Positions 9,546-17,257 of a stretch of 64,000 nucleotides of DNA are shown piece by piece (within the stretch, counting starts at the first letter, position 1; the number at the start of each line of letters is the position of its first letter). Source of the DNA: Burkholderia sp. Bp8963 (lineage in GTDB: Bacteria; Pseudomonadota; Gammaproteobacteria; Burkholderiales; Burkholderiaceae); NCBI RefSeq assembly GCF_003854275.1, contig NZ_QTQP01000007.1, positions 124,001-188,000 of the forward strand, read 5' to 3'. Below the pieces are notes generated by a model that did no database searches, was not told where the DNA came from, and saw nothing but the letters and a program-made list of their open reading frames with translations. Both the position numbers and the translations under genes were made by a program.

Positions 9546-12137
9546 TCAGCGCCGTGCGCGCGCCGTGTCGAAAGCCCCGCTCCGGGACAGCAGGCGCAAC
9601 CCGTTGCCGACCACGATCAGGCTCGCGCCCGCGTCGGCGAACACCGCCATCCACATCGTGCCAAGCCCCGCGACCGTGAGCGCGACGAACACCAGCTTCA
9701 CGCCGAGCGCGAAGCCGATGTTCTGCACCAGCACGCGGTGCGTCGCGCGCGACAGCCGCACGAACGCGGGAATCTTGCGAAGGTCGTCGTCCATCAGCGC
9801 GACGTCGGCGGTTTCGATCGCGGTGTCGGTGCCCATCGCGCCCATTGCGAAGCCGATGTCGGCGCGCGCGAGCGCCGGTGCGTCGTTGATCCCGTCGCCG
9901 ACCATCCCGACTGCGGACCGCGTCGCCCCCGCCGCGCCGGCGGCCAGTTCCTCGACTGCCGCGAGCTTGTCCTCGGGCAGCTGGTTGCCGCGCGCGTCGT
10001 CGATGCCGGCCTGCTGCGCGATCGCGTGCGCGGTGTGCGGGTTGTCGCCCGTCAGCATCGCGGTGCGAATGCCGAGCGCATGCAGTTCGGCGATCGCCGC
10101 GCGGCTCGTGTCCTTGATCGTGTCGGCGACGGCGAACACGCCGAGCACGCGCACGTCGTCGATCAGCATCACGACGCTCTTGCCCTGCCGCTCGAGCGCG
10201 TCGAGCTGTGCTTCGAGTTCCGGCGAGCAGCGTCCCAGTTCCTCGACGAGCCGGTGGTTGCCGAGCCAGTAGCCCGCGCCGTCGACCGTGCCGCGCACGC
10301 CGCGCCCGAGCAATGCTTCGAAGTCCTGCACGTTGGCGAGCGGCGCGACAGCGTCGGCCCGCGCCGCGGCCGCGATCGCTTGCGACACCGGGTGATCCGA
10401 ACGCGCGGCGAGGCTCGCGGCGAGGTGCCGAACGTGCGCGGCGTCGGCATCGGCCGCCCGCAGTACGAAATCGGTCTGCACCGGCTTGCCGTGCGTGATC
10501 GTGCCGGTCTTGTCGAGCGCGAGCCATGCGAGCTTGCGCCCTTCTTCCAGATATACGCCGCCCTTCACGAGAATCCCGCGCCGCGCGGCCGCAGCCAGCC
10601 CCGACACGATCGTCACCGGCGTCGAGATCACGAGCGCGCACGGGCATGCGATCACCAGCAGCACGAGCGCACGGTAGATCCATTCGTGCCACGCGCCGCC
10701 CGTCACGATCGGCGGCACCGCCGCGACCAGCAGCGCGATCGCGAATACGATCGGCGTGTAGACGCGCGCGAACTGGTCGACGAAACGCTGGGTCGGCGCC
10801 TTCGCGCCCTGCGCCTCCTCGACCGCGTGGATGATGCGCGCAAGCGTCGTGTTGGCCGCGATCGCGGTCACCCGGTATTCGAACGAGCCCGATTCGTTGA
10901 TCGTGCCGGCGAACACGGGGCCGCCGGCCGTCTTCTCGACGGGCAGGCTCTCGCCGGTGATCGGCGCCTGGTTCACGGTCGAGCGGCCCGCGACGACTTC
11001 GCCGTCGAGGCCGATCCGTTCGCCCGGTTTCACGCGCACGATCGCGCCGAGCACGACCCGGCCGGCTTCGATCGTGCGCCATTCGCCGTCGGGCTGTTGC
11101 ACGGTCGCCGTGTCGGGCGCGAGCCGCATCAGCCCCTGGATCGCGTTGCGCGCGCGGTCGAGCGACTTTGCCTCGATCAGTTCGGCGATCGTGAACAGCA
11201 CCATCACCATCGCGGCTTCCGGCCACTGGCCGATCGCCATCGCGCCCGTCACCGCGATGCTCATCAGCGCGTTGATGTTCAGGTTGCCGTTGCGCAGCGC
11301 GATCCAGCCCTTCTTGTAGGTGGTGATCCCGCACGCGAGCACCGCTGCGAGCGCGAGCACGGCCGACAGCCAGGTCGGCAGGCCGGCCCAGCTCGCGGCC
11401 TCCGATGCGATCGCGGCGCCGCCGGCCAGCGCGAGCGGCCACCACGGCTTCGCCGGCTCGGCACGCGCGGGCGACGGCGGCGCATCGGCCGACGCGGCCT
11501 CGGGCGTCATGCCGAGCGCACGGATCGCGCCGGCGATCGCCGCCTGCGCGCCCGGCGCGTGCTCGACAGTCAGCATCCGCTGCATCAGGTTGAATTCGAG
11601 CGACGCGACCTCGCGCATGCCGCCGAGCTTCTTGCGGATCAGCGTCTCCTCGGTCGGGCAGTCCATCTGCATGATCCGGAACGCCGAGCGCATGTTCCCC
11701 GACGCGGTGGCCTGCGATGCGGGCAGCGGCGCGAGCGTCAGCGCAGCGGGCGCGCAGCAGTCGCCGCCGTCGTGGGCGTGGGCGTGGGCGTGGGCGTGGG
11801 CGTGGGCGTGGGCGTGGGCGTGGGCGTGGGCGTGGGCGTGATGATGCACACCGCCATGGCTGCACGCTTGACCCTGTTCGTGACCATGATCATGGCCATG
11901 CGTAGCACCGTCGCCGTGCGCGTACCCGTCTTCACGGTCATGCTCATGGGCATGATCGTGGCCATCGCCGCATGCATGCGATTTCGTCGCCTGCGCGGCG
12001 GCTTCCCCGCCGCGTGCAGTCCTGCCGGCATCCGGCACCGCGGCGGCGACACCCACCGCGAGCGCATCGTGCGCGTCGGCGCAGCACGCGCCGGCTGTGC
12101 GGTGTCGTTCGTCGTGGGTACGCTGGGCGTCGGTCAT
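9546..12137 (-). CDS. cadA: Cd/Zn/Pb-exporting P1B-type ATPase with His-rich N terminus
   Basis: An 863-residue heavy-metal-exporting ATPase. The N-terminal ~130 residues are rich in His and Cys, including an (Ala-His) run of about eleven repeats that ends in DGGDCC. A metal-binding-domain remnant, MDCPTEE, follows near residue 160. The core has TGES (actuator), the CPC metal site in IACPCALVIS, the phosphorylation motif DKTGTIT, the SDHPVS (HP) motif and the hinge GDGINDAPALA. CPC plus MDCPTEE fit the Zn/Cd/Pb subgroup (ZntA/CadA). Start: AGGAGG lies 7 bases before the ATG. It is divergent from cadR, with a MerR-type operator between them. Confidence 0.93.
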   Translation of the reverse strand: MTDAQRTHDERHRTAGACCADAHDALAVGVAAAVPDAGRTARGGEAAAQATKSHACGDGHDHAHEHDREDGYAHGDGATHGHDHGHEQGQACSHGGVHHHAHAHAHAHAHAHAHAHAHAHAHDGGDCCAPAALTLAPLPASQATASGNMRSAFRIMQMDCPTEETLIRKKLGGMREVASLEFNLMQRMLTVEHAPGAQAAIAGAIRALGMTPEAASADAPPSPARAEPAKPWWPLALAGGAAIASEAASWAGLPTWLSAVLALAAVLACGITTYKKGWIALRNGNLNINALMSIAVTGAMAIGQWPEAAMVMVLFTIAELIEAKSLDRARNAIQGLMRLAPDTATVQQPDGEWRTIEAGRVVLGAIVRVKPGERIGLDGEVVAGRSTVNQAPITGESLPVEKTAGGPVFAGTINESGSFEYRVTAIAANTTLARIIHAVEEAQGAKAPTQRFVDQFARVYTPIVFAIALLVAAVPPIVTGGAWHEWIYRALVLLVIACPCALVISTPVTIVSGLAAAARRGILVKGGVYLEEGRKLAWLALDKTGTITHGKPVQTDFVLRAADADAAHVRHLAASLAARSDHPVSQAIAAAARADAVAPLANVQDFEALLGRGVRGTVDGAGYWLGNHRLVEELGRCSPELEAQLDALERQGKSVVMLIDDVRVLGVFAVADTIKDTSRAAIAELHALGIRTAMLTGDNPHTAHAIAQQAGIDDARGNQLPEDKLAAVEELAAGAAGATRSAVGMVGDGINDAPALARADIGFAMGAMGTDTAIETADVALMDDDLRKIPAFVRLSRATHRVLVQNIGFALGVKLVFVALTVAGLGTMWMAVFADAGASLIVVGNGLRLLSRSGAFDTARARR
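11772..11837. repeat. Hexanucleotide tandem repeat, 11 x GTGGGC
   Basis: Eleven exact copies of GTGGGC (GCCCAC on the coding strand) inside cadA encode the alternating Ala-His run. Because the unit is six bases, gain or loss of copies changes the length of the metal-binding tail without breaking the frame. Confidence 0.97.
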
Positions 12138-12167
12138 CACAACCTCCTCAATAGCTTGACGGTGTAG

Positions 12168-12198
12168 AGTTAACACCCTGAAGCCACTACAGGGTCAA
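12168..12198 (-). promoter_or_regulatory. MerR-type promoter/operator of the cadA-cadR pair
   Basis: Reading towards cadA, TTGACC (12198-12193) and TTAACT (12173-12168) are separated by 19 bp, the long spacer typical of MerR-family promoters. The spacer holds a 21-bp dyad (12175-12195) with arms ACCCTGTAG and CTTCAGGGT, very close to the known CadR/PbrR operators. CadR bound here would twist the promoter open when Cd, Zn or Pb is present. Confidence 0.88.
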
Positions 12199-12218
12199 CC
12201 CTTGATCGGGAGAAAGGT

Positions 12219-12650
12219 ATGAAGATCGGCGAACTGGCCAAAACGGCACGCTGCACGCCCGAGACGATCCGCTTCTACGAGAAGGAGGGTCTGATGCCTG
12301 ATGCGGAGCGCACCGACGCGAACTACCGGAACTACACGGAAGCGCACGTCGAGCGCTTGCGCTTCATCCGCAACTGCCGCGCGCTCGACATGGCGCACGA
12401 CGAAATCCGTGCGCTGCTGAGCCTCACCGATACGCACGGCGACCGCTGCGATTCGATCAATGCGCTGCTCGACGAACACATCGGGCACGTCGACGCGCGG
12501 CTGGCCGAACTGACGCATCTGCGCGACCAGCTGACCGAATTGCGCCGCCAATGTGTGGGCGAGCACTCGGTCGAGGACTGCGGGATCGTGCATGGTCTCG
12601 CGACGATGGAGACGGTCGCGCCGTCTGCGAAACGTTCACACCTCGGCTGA
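12219..12650 (+). CDS. cadR: Cd(II)/Pb(II)-responsive MerR-family regulator
   Basis: A 143-residue MerR-family activator. Residues 1-70 form the winged helix (MKIGELAKTARCTPETIRFYEKEGLM). The dimer helix follows, and Cys residues lie in RNCRALDM, GDRCDSIN, RRQCVGEH and EDCGIVHGL, the pattern of the CadR/PbrR subgroup rather than ZntR or CueR. A good GGGAGAAAGG leader precedes the ATG. It is divergent from the ATPase gene and should control both from the intergenic dyad. Confidence 0.92.
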   Translation: MKIGELAKTARCTPETIRFYEKEGLMPDAERTDANYRNYTEAHVERLRFIRNCRALDMAHDEIRALLSLTDTHGDRCDSINALLDEHIGHVDARLAELTHLRDQLTELRRQCVGEHSVEDCGIVHGLATMETVAPSAKRSHLG

Positions 12651-12659
12651 AAGCCTTGT

Positions 12660-12716
12660 CGAATATGATAGTCACACATAAACTAGTGATTAATTAACTA
12701 GATATGTTTTGACTAT
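12660..12716. promoter_or_regulatory. AT-rich dyad region upstream of the PadR gene
   Basis: A short AT-rich island in GC-rich surroundings carries the partly symmetric sequence CATAAACTAG ... AACTAGATATG. PadR-type regulators usually bind such dyads with ATGT/ACAT-like ends in their own promoters, so this is a candidate autoregulatory operator. It is a weak call by eye. Confidence 0.4.
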
Positions 12717-12725
12717 TTGTTCCCC

Positions 12726-13292
12726 ATGAGCCGTCCATCGCCATTGGCGCTCGCGGTCCTCGCGACGCTCACCGAAGCCCCGATGCATCCGTACGGGATG
12801 CTGCAGCAACTGAAGTCGCGCGGCCACGACGAAGTCGTCAACGTCCGGCAGCGCACGAGCCTGTATCAGACGATCGACCGGCTGCTGCGCGACGGCCTGA
12901 TCGCGGTGCACGACACCGAGCGCGACGGCGCGTTTCCGGAGCGCACCCTTTACACGCTCACGGATGCGGGGCGCGCCGCCGGGGGCGCATGGCTGCACGC
13001 GCTGCTCGCCGAGCCTGCCCGTGAATTCCCGGCGTTCGACGCCGGGCTCGCGTTCCTGCCGCTGCTCGATGCCGAAGACGCCCGCCATCAGCTCGAGCGC
13101 CGCATCGCCGCGCTCGAGGCCGAACGCGTGCGTCTCGAAACGCTGCGCAACACCGCGCAGGCCAATCAGGTGTCGCGCCTGTTCCTGCTGCAGAACGAGC
13201 ATGCGCTCGTGCTGCTCGACGCCGAGCTCGGCTGGGTCCGCAGCGTGGTCGAGCATCTGAAGATCGGCGCGCTGAGCTGGGTCGACGGCTGA
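12726..13292 (+). CDS. PadR-family transcriptional regulator
   Basis: A 188-residue PadR-type repressor. The N-terminal winged helix reads SPLALAVLATLTEAPMHPYGMLQQLKSRG, followed by RQRTSLYQTIDRLLRDGLIAV and the TLYTLTDAGR wing. Residues 100-185 form the helical dimerisation domain (LERRIAALEAERVRLETLRNTAQ). The ATG at 12726 starts the conserved part; an in-frame TTG at 12717 is also open. The ribosome-binding site is poor. No regulated transporter or phenolic acid decarboxylase gene sits next to it. Confidence 0.88.
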   Translation: MSRPSPLALAVLATLTEAPMHPYGMLQQLKSRGHDEVVNVRQRTSLYQTIDRLLRDGLIAVHDTERDGAFPERTLYTLTDAGRAAGGAWLHALLAEPAREFPAFDAGLAFLPLLDAEDARHQLERRIAALEAERVRLETLRNTAQANQVSRLFLLQNEHALVLLDAELGWVRSVVEHLKIGALSWVDG

Positions 13293-13332
13293 TCGCCCCC
13301 GGGCCGGCGGCAGGCCGGCCTCGCGCCGCGCG

Positions 13333-14769
13333 TCAAAGCACCTTGCCGGGATTCAGGATGTGACGCGGATCGAGTGCATCCTTCAGCCCGCGCATCAGGC
13401 CGATTTCCGCATCGCTGCGCGTACAGCCGAGATACGGACGCTTCAGCACGCCAATCCCGTGTTCGGCGGAAATCGAGCCGCCCATCGCCTGCACGACGGC
13501 ATAGACAGTCCGATCCAGTTCGTCGCCGGTCGCGGCGTCGTGCTCCGCGAGCGACACGCCGATATGCACGTTGCCGTCGCCGACGTGCCCGAAGAACAGG
13601 CACACGGCCGCCGGCCAGCGCGCACGCAGCGCCGCCTCGCAGCGCTCGGCGAATGTGCCGAGCTCGCCGGTCGGCAGGCTCACATCGAAGTTGACGAGAT
13701 TCGGCAGCGCGTCGATCGCGAGGCCTTCGCGCAGCGTCCACATGTCGCGCGCCTGCCGCTCCGACGTCGCGAGCGCTGCGTCGTCGACGAGCCCCGCATC
13801 GAAGCAGTCGGCGAGGCAGGCCTCGAGCGCGTGCCGCGCATCGCCGCCCGGCGCGCTCGTCGCGCATTCGATCAGCACCGCGAAACCGTCGTCGGCCGCA
13901 AATGGCGCGACGACCCCGGGCGTGTGCCCGGCAACGTACCGGTAGAACGCCGGCCACATCGCCTCGAAACTGACCGCCTCAGGCAGCGCGCGCACGCGGT
14001 TCCACAGCCCGACGACCGCATCGTAGCCGGCCACCCGGCATAGCGCGGTCGCGGGCGCGGCCAGCCGCGGATGCAGCCGCAACACCGCGCGCGTGATGAC
14101 GCCGAGCGTGCCTTCGCTGCCGATGAACAGCTGCTTCAGGTCGTAGCCGGCGTTGTTCTTCAGCATCCGGTTCATCGACGACACGACGGTGCCGTCCGCG
14201 AGCACCGCCTCGAGCCCGAGCACCTGCTCGCGCATCATTCCGTAGCGGATCGCGCGCGTGCCGCCCGCGTTGGTCGCGAGCGCGCCGCCGATCTGGCACG
14301 ACCCGCGCGCGCCGAGGTCGACGCCGAACGTGAAGCCCGCCGCTTCAGCCGCCTCCTGCACGGTCTGCAGCAGCGTGCCGGCGCGCACCGTGATCGTGCC
14401 CGCCGCGGCGTCGAGCGACTCGACGCCCGCGAACCGCTCCATCGACAGCACCACTTCGCCGCCGAGCGCCACCGCGCCGCGCGCCAGCCCCGTCAGCCCG
14501 CCCTGCGGCACGACCGGCTGCCCGAGCCGCGTGCACAGCGCGAGCGCGCGCGACACGTCGTCGACGCTGCGCGGACGCAGCAGCGCGCGCGGCCGCACGC
14601 CGGGCGCCTCGTTGTACGCGGTGAAGAAGCGCGGCTCGATCCCGGCCGACGGCGTCACGCATCCTGCGCCGAGTTCCGCGGCGAGCGCGGCGACTAGCGC
14701 GACGACGATCGCGTCGCCATGCTGCGCCGCACCGCTGCCGGCCCCGGCCGGCTGATCGCTGCTGGGCAT
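13333..14769 (-). CDS. FAD-linked 2-hydroxyacid dehydrogenase (GlcD/D-2-hydroxyglutarate type)
   Basis: A 478-residue FAD-binding oxidoreductase of the FAD_binding_4 plus FAD-oxidase-C type. Residues 55-240 bind FAD (VVPQGGLTGLARGAV, GARGSCQIGGALATNAGGTRAIRYG, KNNAGYDLKQLFIGSEGTLG). The C-terminal part has FFGHVGDGNVHIGV and the end SAEHGIGVLKRPYLG ... LDPRHILNPGKVL, typical of D-lactate, glycolate and D-2-hydroxyglutarate dehydrogenases. The substrate is undecided. It lies 13 bp after an amino-acid-binding protein gene on the same strand, suggesting a shared transcript used in amino-acid or 2-oxoacid catabolism. Confidence 0.87.
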   Translation of the reverse strand: MPSSDQPAGAGSGAAQHGDAIVVALVAALAAELGAGCVTPSAGIEPRFFTAYNEAPGVRPRALLRPRSVDDVSRALALCTRLGQPVVPQGGLTGLARGAVALGGEVVLSMERFAGVESLDAAAGTITVRAGTLLQTVQEAAEAAGFTFGVDLGARGSCQIGGALATNAGGTRAIRYGMMREQVLGLEAVLADGTVVSSMNRMLKNNAGYDLKQLFIGSEGTLGVITRAVLRLHPRLAAPATALCRVAGYDAVVGLWNRVRALPEAVSFEAMWPAFYRYVAGHTPGVVAPFAADDGFAVLIECATSAPGGDARHALEACLADCFDAGLVDDAALATSERQARDMWTLREGLAIDALPNLVNFDVSLPTGELGTFAERCEAALRARWPAAVCLFFGHVGDGNVHIGVSLAEHDAATGDELDRTVYAVVQAMGGSISAEHGIGVLKRPYLGCTRSDAEIGLMRGLKDALDPRHILNPGKVL

Positions 14770-14782
14770 CGCTTCGTCATCC

Positions 14783-15565
14783 TTACTTGGTCGAAATGTC
14801 GATATCGCCGAAGTACTTCCGGCCCAGCGTCTTGACCGTGCCGTCGGCCTTCAGCTTGTCGATTGCCGCATTCAGCTTCGCCTTCAGCGCGTCATCGCCC
14901 TTGCGCAGGCCGAACGCGATGCCGTTGCCGAGGATCCGGTCGTCGCGCACGGGCTGGCCGACGAACGCGAAATCCTTGCCGTCCGGGCGCGACAGGAAGC
15001 CGCGCTGGCCGGACGGCGCGAGCACCAGCGTCGCGTCGAGGCGTCCCGACACGAGATCCGAATACGCCTGGTTCTGGTCCTGGTACGCGACGACCGCGAC
15101 GCCGGCCGGCTCCCAGTGCGCCTTCGCATAGGTTTCCTGGATCGACGCCTGCAGCACGCCGACCCGCTTGCCCTTCAGCGATTCCGGCGTCGGCAGCAGG
15201 CCGCTGCCGTTGCGCGCGATCAGCTGCGTCGGCACCCGATAGATGATGGTCGTGAAATCGATCGCCTGGCGTCGCTGCTCGGTCGCGTTCATCGCCGAGT
15301 TGATCGCGTCGAACTTGCGGCCCTGCAGCGCGGGGATCAGCCCGTCGAACGACGTCTCGACCCATTTGCACGACAGCTTCGCGGTCTGGCAGACCGCGTT
15401 GCCGACGTCGATGTCGAAGCCCTGCAGGTCGCCGTTCGGCGCCTTCGATTCGAATGGCGGATATTGGGCCTCGAGGCCGAAGCGCAGTGTCTGCTGTGCG
15501 TCGGCGAGCGCCGCGCCGGAACCGAATGCGCACGCCAGCGCGAGCCAGAGTTTCAGGTGTTTCAT
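14783..15565 (-). CDS. Periplasmic cationic/polar amino-acid ABC binding protein
   Basis: A 260-residue extracytoplasmic solute-binding protein of family 3 (ArgT/HisJ-like). A signal peptide ends around GAALADA (residues 16-22). The ligand-binding core starts RFGLEAQYPPFESKAPNGDLQGFDIDVGNA, and the family marker WVETSFDGLIPALQGRKFDAI follows. The start has AAAGGAG in front. No permease or ATPase gene is adjacent, so it must use components encoded elsewhere. It sits between an aminotransferase and an FAD dehydrogenase on the same strand. Confidence 0.88.
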   Translation of the reverse strand: MKHLKLWLALACAFGSGAALADAQQTLRFGLEAQYPPFESKAPNGDLQGFDIDVGNAVCQTAKLSCKWVETSFDGLIPALQGRKFDAINSAMNATEQRRQAIDFTTIIYRVPTQLIARNGSGLLPTPESLKGKRVGVLQASIQETYAKAHWEPAGVAVVAYQDQNQAYSDLVSGRLDATLVLAPSGQRGFLSRPDGKDFAFVGQPVRDDRILGNGIAFGLRKGDDALKAKLNAAIDKLKADGTVKTLGRKYFGDIDISTK

Positions 15566-15668
15566 CGTGATCTCCTTTCGGCCGGCATCGGCGCGTTTGC
15601 GCGTGCTCCGGTCCCATGCAAAATGTGAATCGTGGGGGTTCGCGCGCCGGCGGCCGCCGGCGTCGCGG

Positions 15669-16823
15669 TCAAAGCGTGCGCAAGCGGCGCGCGCCTTCGA
15701 TCAGCGTCGCATCGTCCTTCGAGAAGCTGAGCCGGATGACGCCAGCATCGGTGCCGTCGGTGTAGAACGCCGACAGCGGAATCGTCGCGACGCGCGCGTC
15801 GCGGATCAGCCGCAGCACGAAATCGCTGTCGCGCTCGTCGGAAAAATGCCGGAACCGCGCGAGCATGAAGAACGAGCCTTCGCTCGGCAGCAACTCGAAG
15901 CGCGAATCGGCGAGCTCGCGCACGAGCAGGTCGCGCTTGGCCTGGTAGAAGGCCGACAGGCCGAGGTAGCTGTCCGGTTGTGCGAGGATCTCGGCGAATG
16001 CGATCTGCATCGGCGTGTCGGCCGAAAACACCATGAACTGGTGCACCTTGCGGATCTCGTCCATCAGCTCCGCCGGCGCGAGACAGTAGCCGACGCGCCA
16101 GCCGGTCACATGGAACGACTTGCCGAACGACGACACGATCACGCTGCGCTCGGCGAGTTCGCGGCTGCGCGCCATGCTCTGGTGCAGCGCGCCGTCGAAC
16201 ACGACGTGCTCGTAGACCTCGTCGGACAGGATCACGATGTCGGTGCCGCGCGTGAGCTGCGCGAGGCGCGCGAGATCGTCGGCGGAGAACACCGTCGCGG
16301 TCGGGTTATGCGGCGTGTTGACGATGATCATCCGCGTGCGCGGCGTGATCGCCGCGGCGACCTCGTCCCAGTCGACGCGGAAATGCCCGGGCGACAGCTT
16401 GATCGCGACGGGCGTCGCGCCCTGCATCCGCACGATCGGCGCATAGCTGTCGAACGACGGCTCGAAGTAGATCACTTCGTCGCCCGGATGCACGAGCGCG
16501 CTGATCGCCGCATAGAGGCCCTCGCTCGCGCTCGCGATCACGGTGATCTCGGTCGCCGGATCGTAGCGCGCGCCGTAAAGCGCCTCGGTCTTCTCGGCGA
16601 GCCGGTCGCGCAGTTGCGCGACGCCGGCCATCGGCGCGTACTGGTTGTGTCCGTCGCGCATCGCGCGCGCGACGCCTTCGACGAGCAGCGGATCCGGTGC
16701 GAAATTCGGCGCGCCCTGCGACAGGTTCAGCGCATCGTGCTGCGCGGCGAGCTGGCCGATTATGGTGAAGATCGTGGTCCCGACGTCCGGCAGCTTCGAA
16801 CGGGGCGCGGTGGCGCTTCGCAT
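15669..16823 (-). CDS. PLP-dependent aminotransferase, class I/II (YbdL-like)
   Basis: A 384-residue fold-type I aminotransferase. Visible motifs are GAPNFAPDPLL (N-terminal substrate loop), HNQYAPMAG, ASASEGLYAAI (cofactor phosphate region), NTPHNPTATVF (Asn binding PLP), SDEVYEHVVFD (Asp on the ring nitrogen) and SSFGKSFHVTGWRVGY with the Schiff-base Lys. These match YbdL-like methionine/glutamine-2-oxoacid aminotransferases. AGGAGG precedes the ATG. It starts the group aminotransferase - binding protein - FAD dehydrogenase, so a deaminated amino acid may be passed to 2-hydroxyacid/2-oxoacid metabolism. Confidence 0.88.
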   Translation of the reverse strand: MRSATAPRSKLPDVGTTIFTIIGQLAAQHDALNLSQGAPNFAPDPLLVEGVARAMRDGHNQYAPMAGVAQLRDRLAEKTEALYGARYDPATEITVIASASEGLYAAISALVHPGDEVIYFEPSFDSYAPIVRMQGATPVAIKLSPGHFRVDWDEVAAAITPRTRMIIVNTPHNPTATVFSADDLARLAQLTRGTDIVILSDEVYEHVVFDGALHQSMARSRELAERSVIVSSFGKSFHVTGWRVGYCLAPAELMDEIRKVHQFMVFSADTPMQIAFAEILAQPDSYLGLSAFYQAKRDLLVRELADSRFELLPSEGSFFMLARFRHFSDERDSDFVLRLIRDARVATIPLSAFYTDGTDAGVIRLSFSKDDATLIEGARRLRTL

Positions 16824-17257
16824 GACTCCTCCTGGTTGTAACGCTGGCGGACGCGGCAGGTGCGCCCGGCTCGTTCAACCGATTTAGCCGCAGCCAATAT
16901 CGCGCGGCAATCGAAAGATAGTCATGGCAGCCATGCATTCAGATCATGGCTGGCTCCGCACCAAACGGATTTTTGCGAGGATTGGCGATGCCCGTCATGC
17001 AAGCAACGCATTTCGCGTTGCAGAGGGACGTGACCGGGACGGCGGTGAGGCCGCCTGCGCCAGCGCGTCGCGCCACAGTTCGACGTACCCGTCGTAATGC
17101 CGCCGGTACGCGGCGGCATATTTGCTACTCTGAAAATCAGGAAGACACGCGTTCCGGATGAAACCGGACCGAGCGCGGAAGCGCGAACAGCCTTGCATCG
17201 CACTGAACCGGAGCACGCGCACAAGCGCGCCGTCCGGTCGACAACGGAGACACATCG
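16824..17257. other. Intergenic region between divergent aminotransferase and aidB-like genes
   Basis: 434 bp without a convincing gene; it should hold both divergent promoters. A minus-strand frame ending at 16995 reads KYAAAYRRHYDGYVELWRDA before a low-complexity tail. This looks protein-like and may be the decayed end of an old gene, but I could not assign it. Confidence 0.5.

Noticed and set aside
11717..11905. Plus-strand frame rich in Arg-Gly across the GTGGGC repeat
   Set aside because: It is antisense to the cadA N terminus; the RGRGRG pattern simply mirrors the AHAHAH codons.
13302..13320. GGCCGG/CCGGCC hairpin between the convergent padR and FAD dehydrogenase genes
   Set aside because: Stable stem but no T-run on either strand, and such stems are common in GC-rich intergenic DNA; not called as a terminator.
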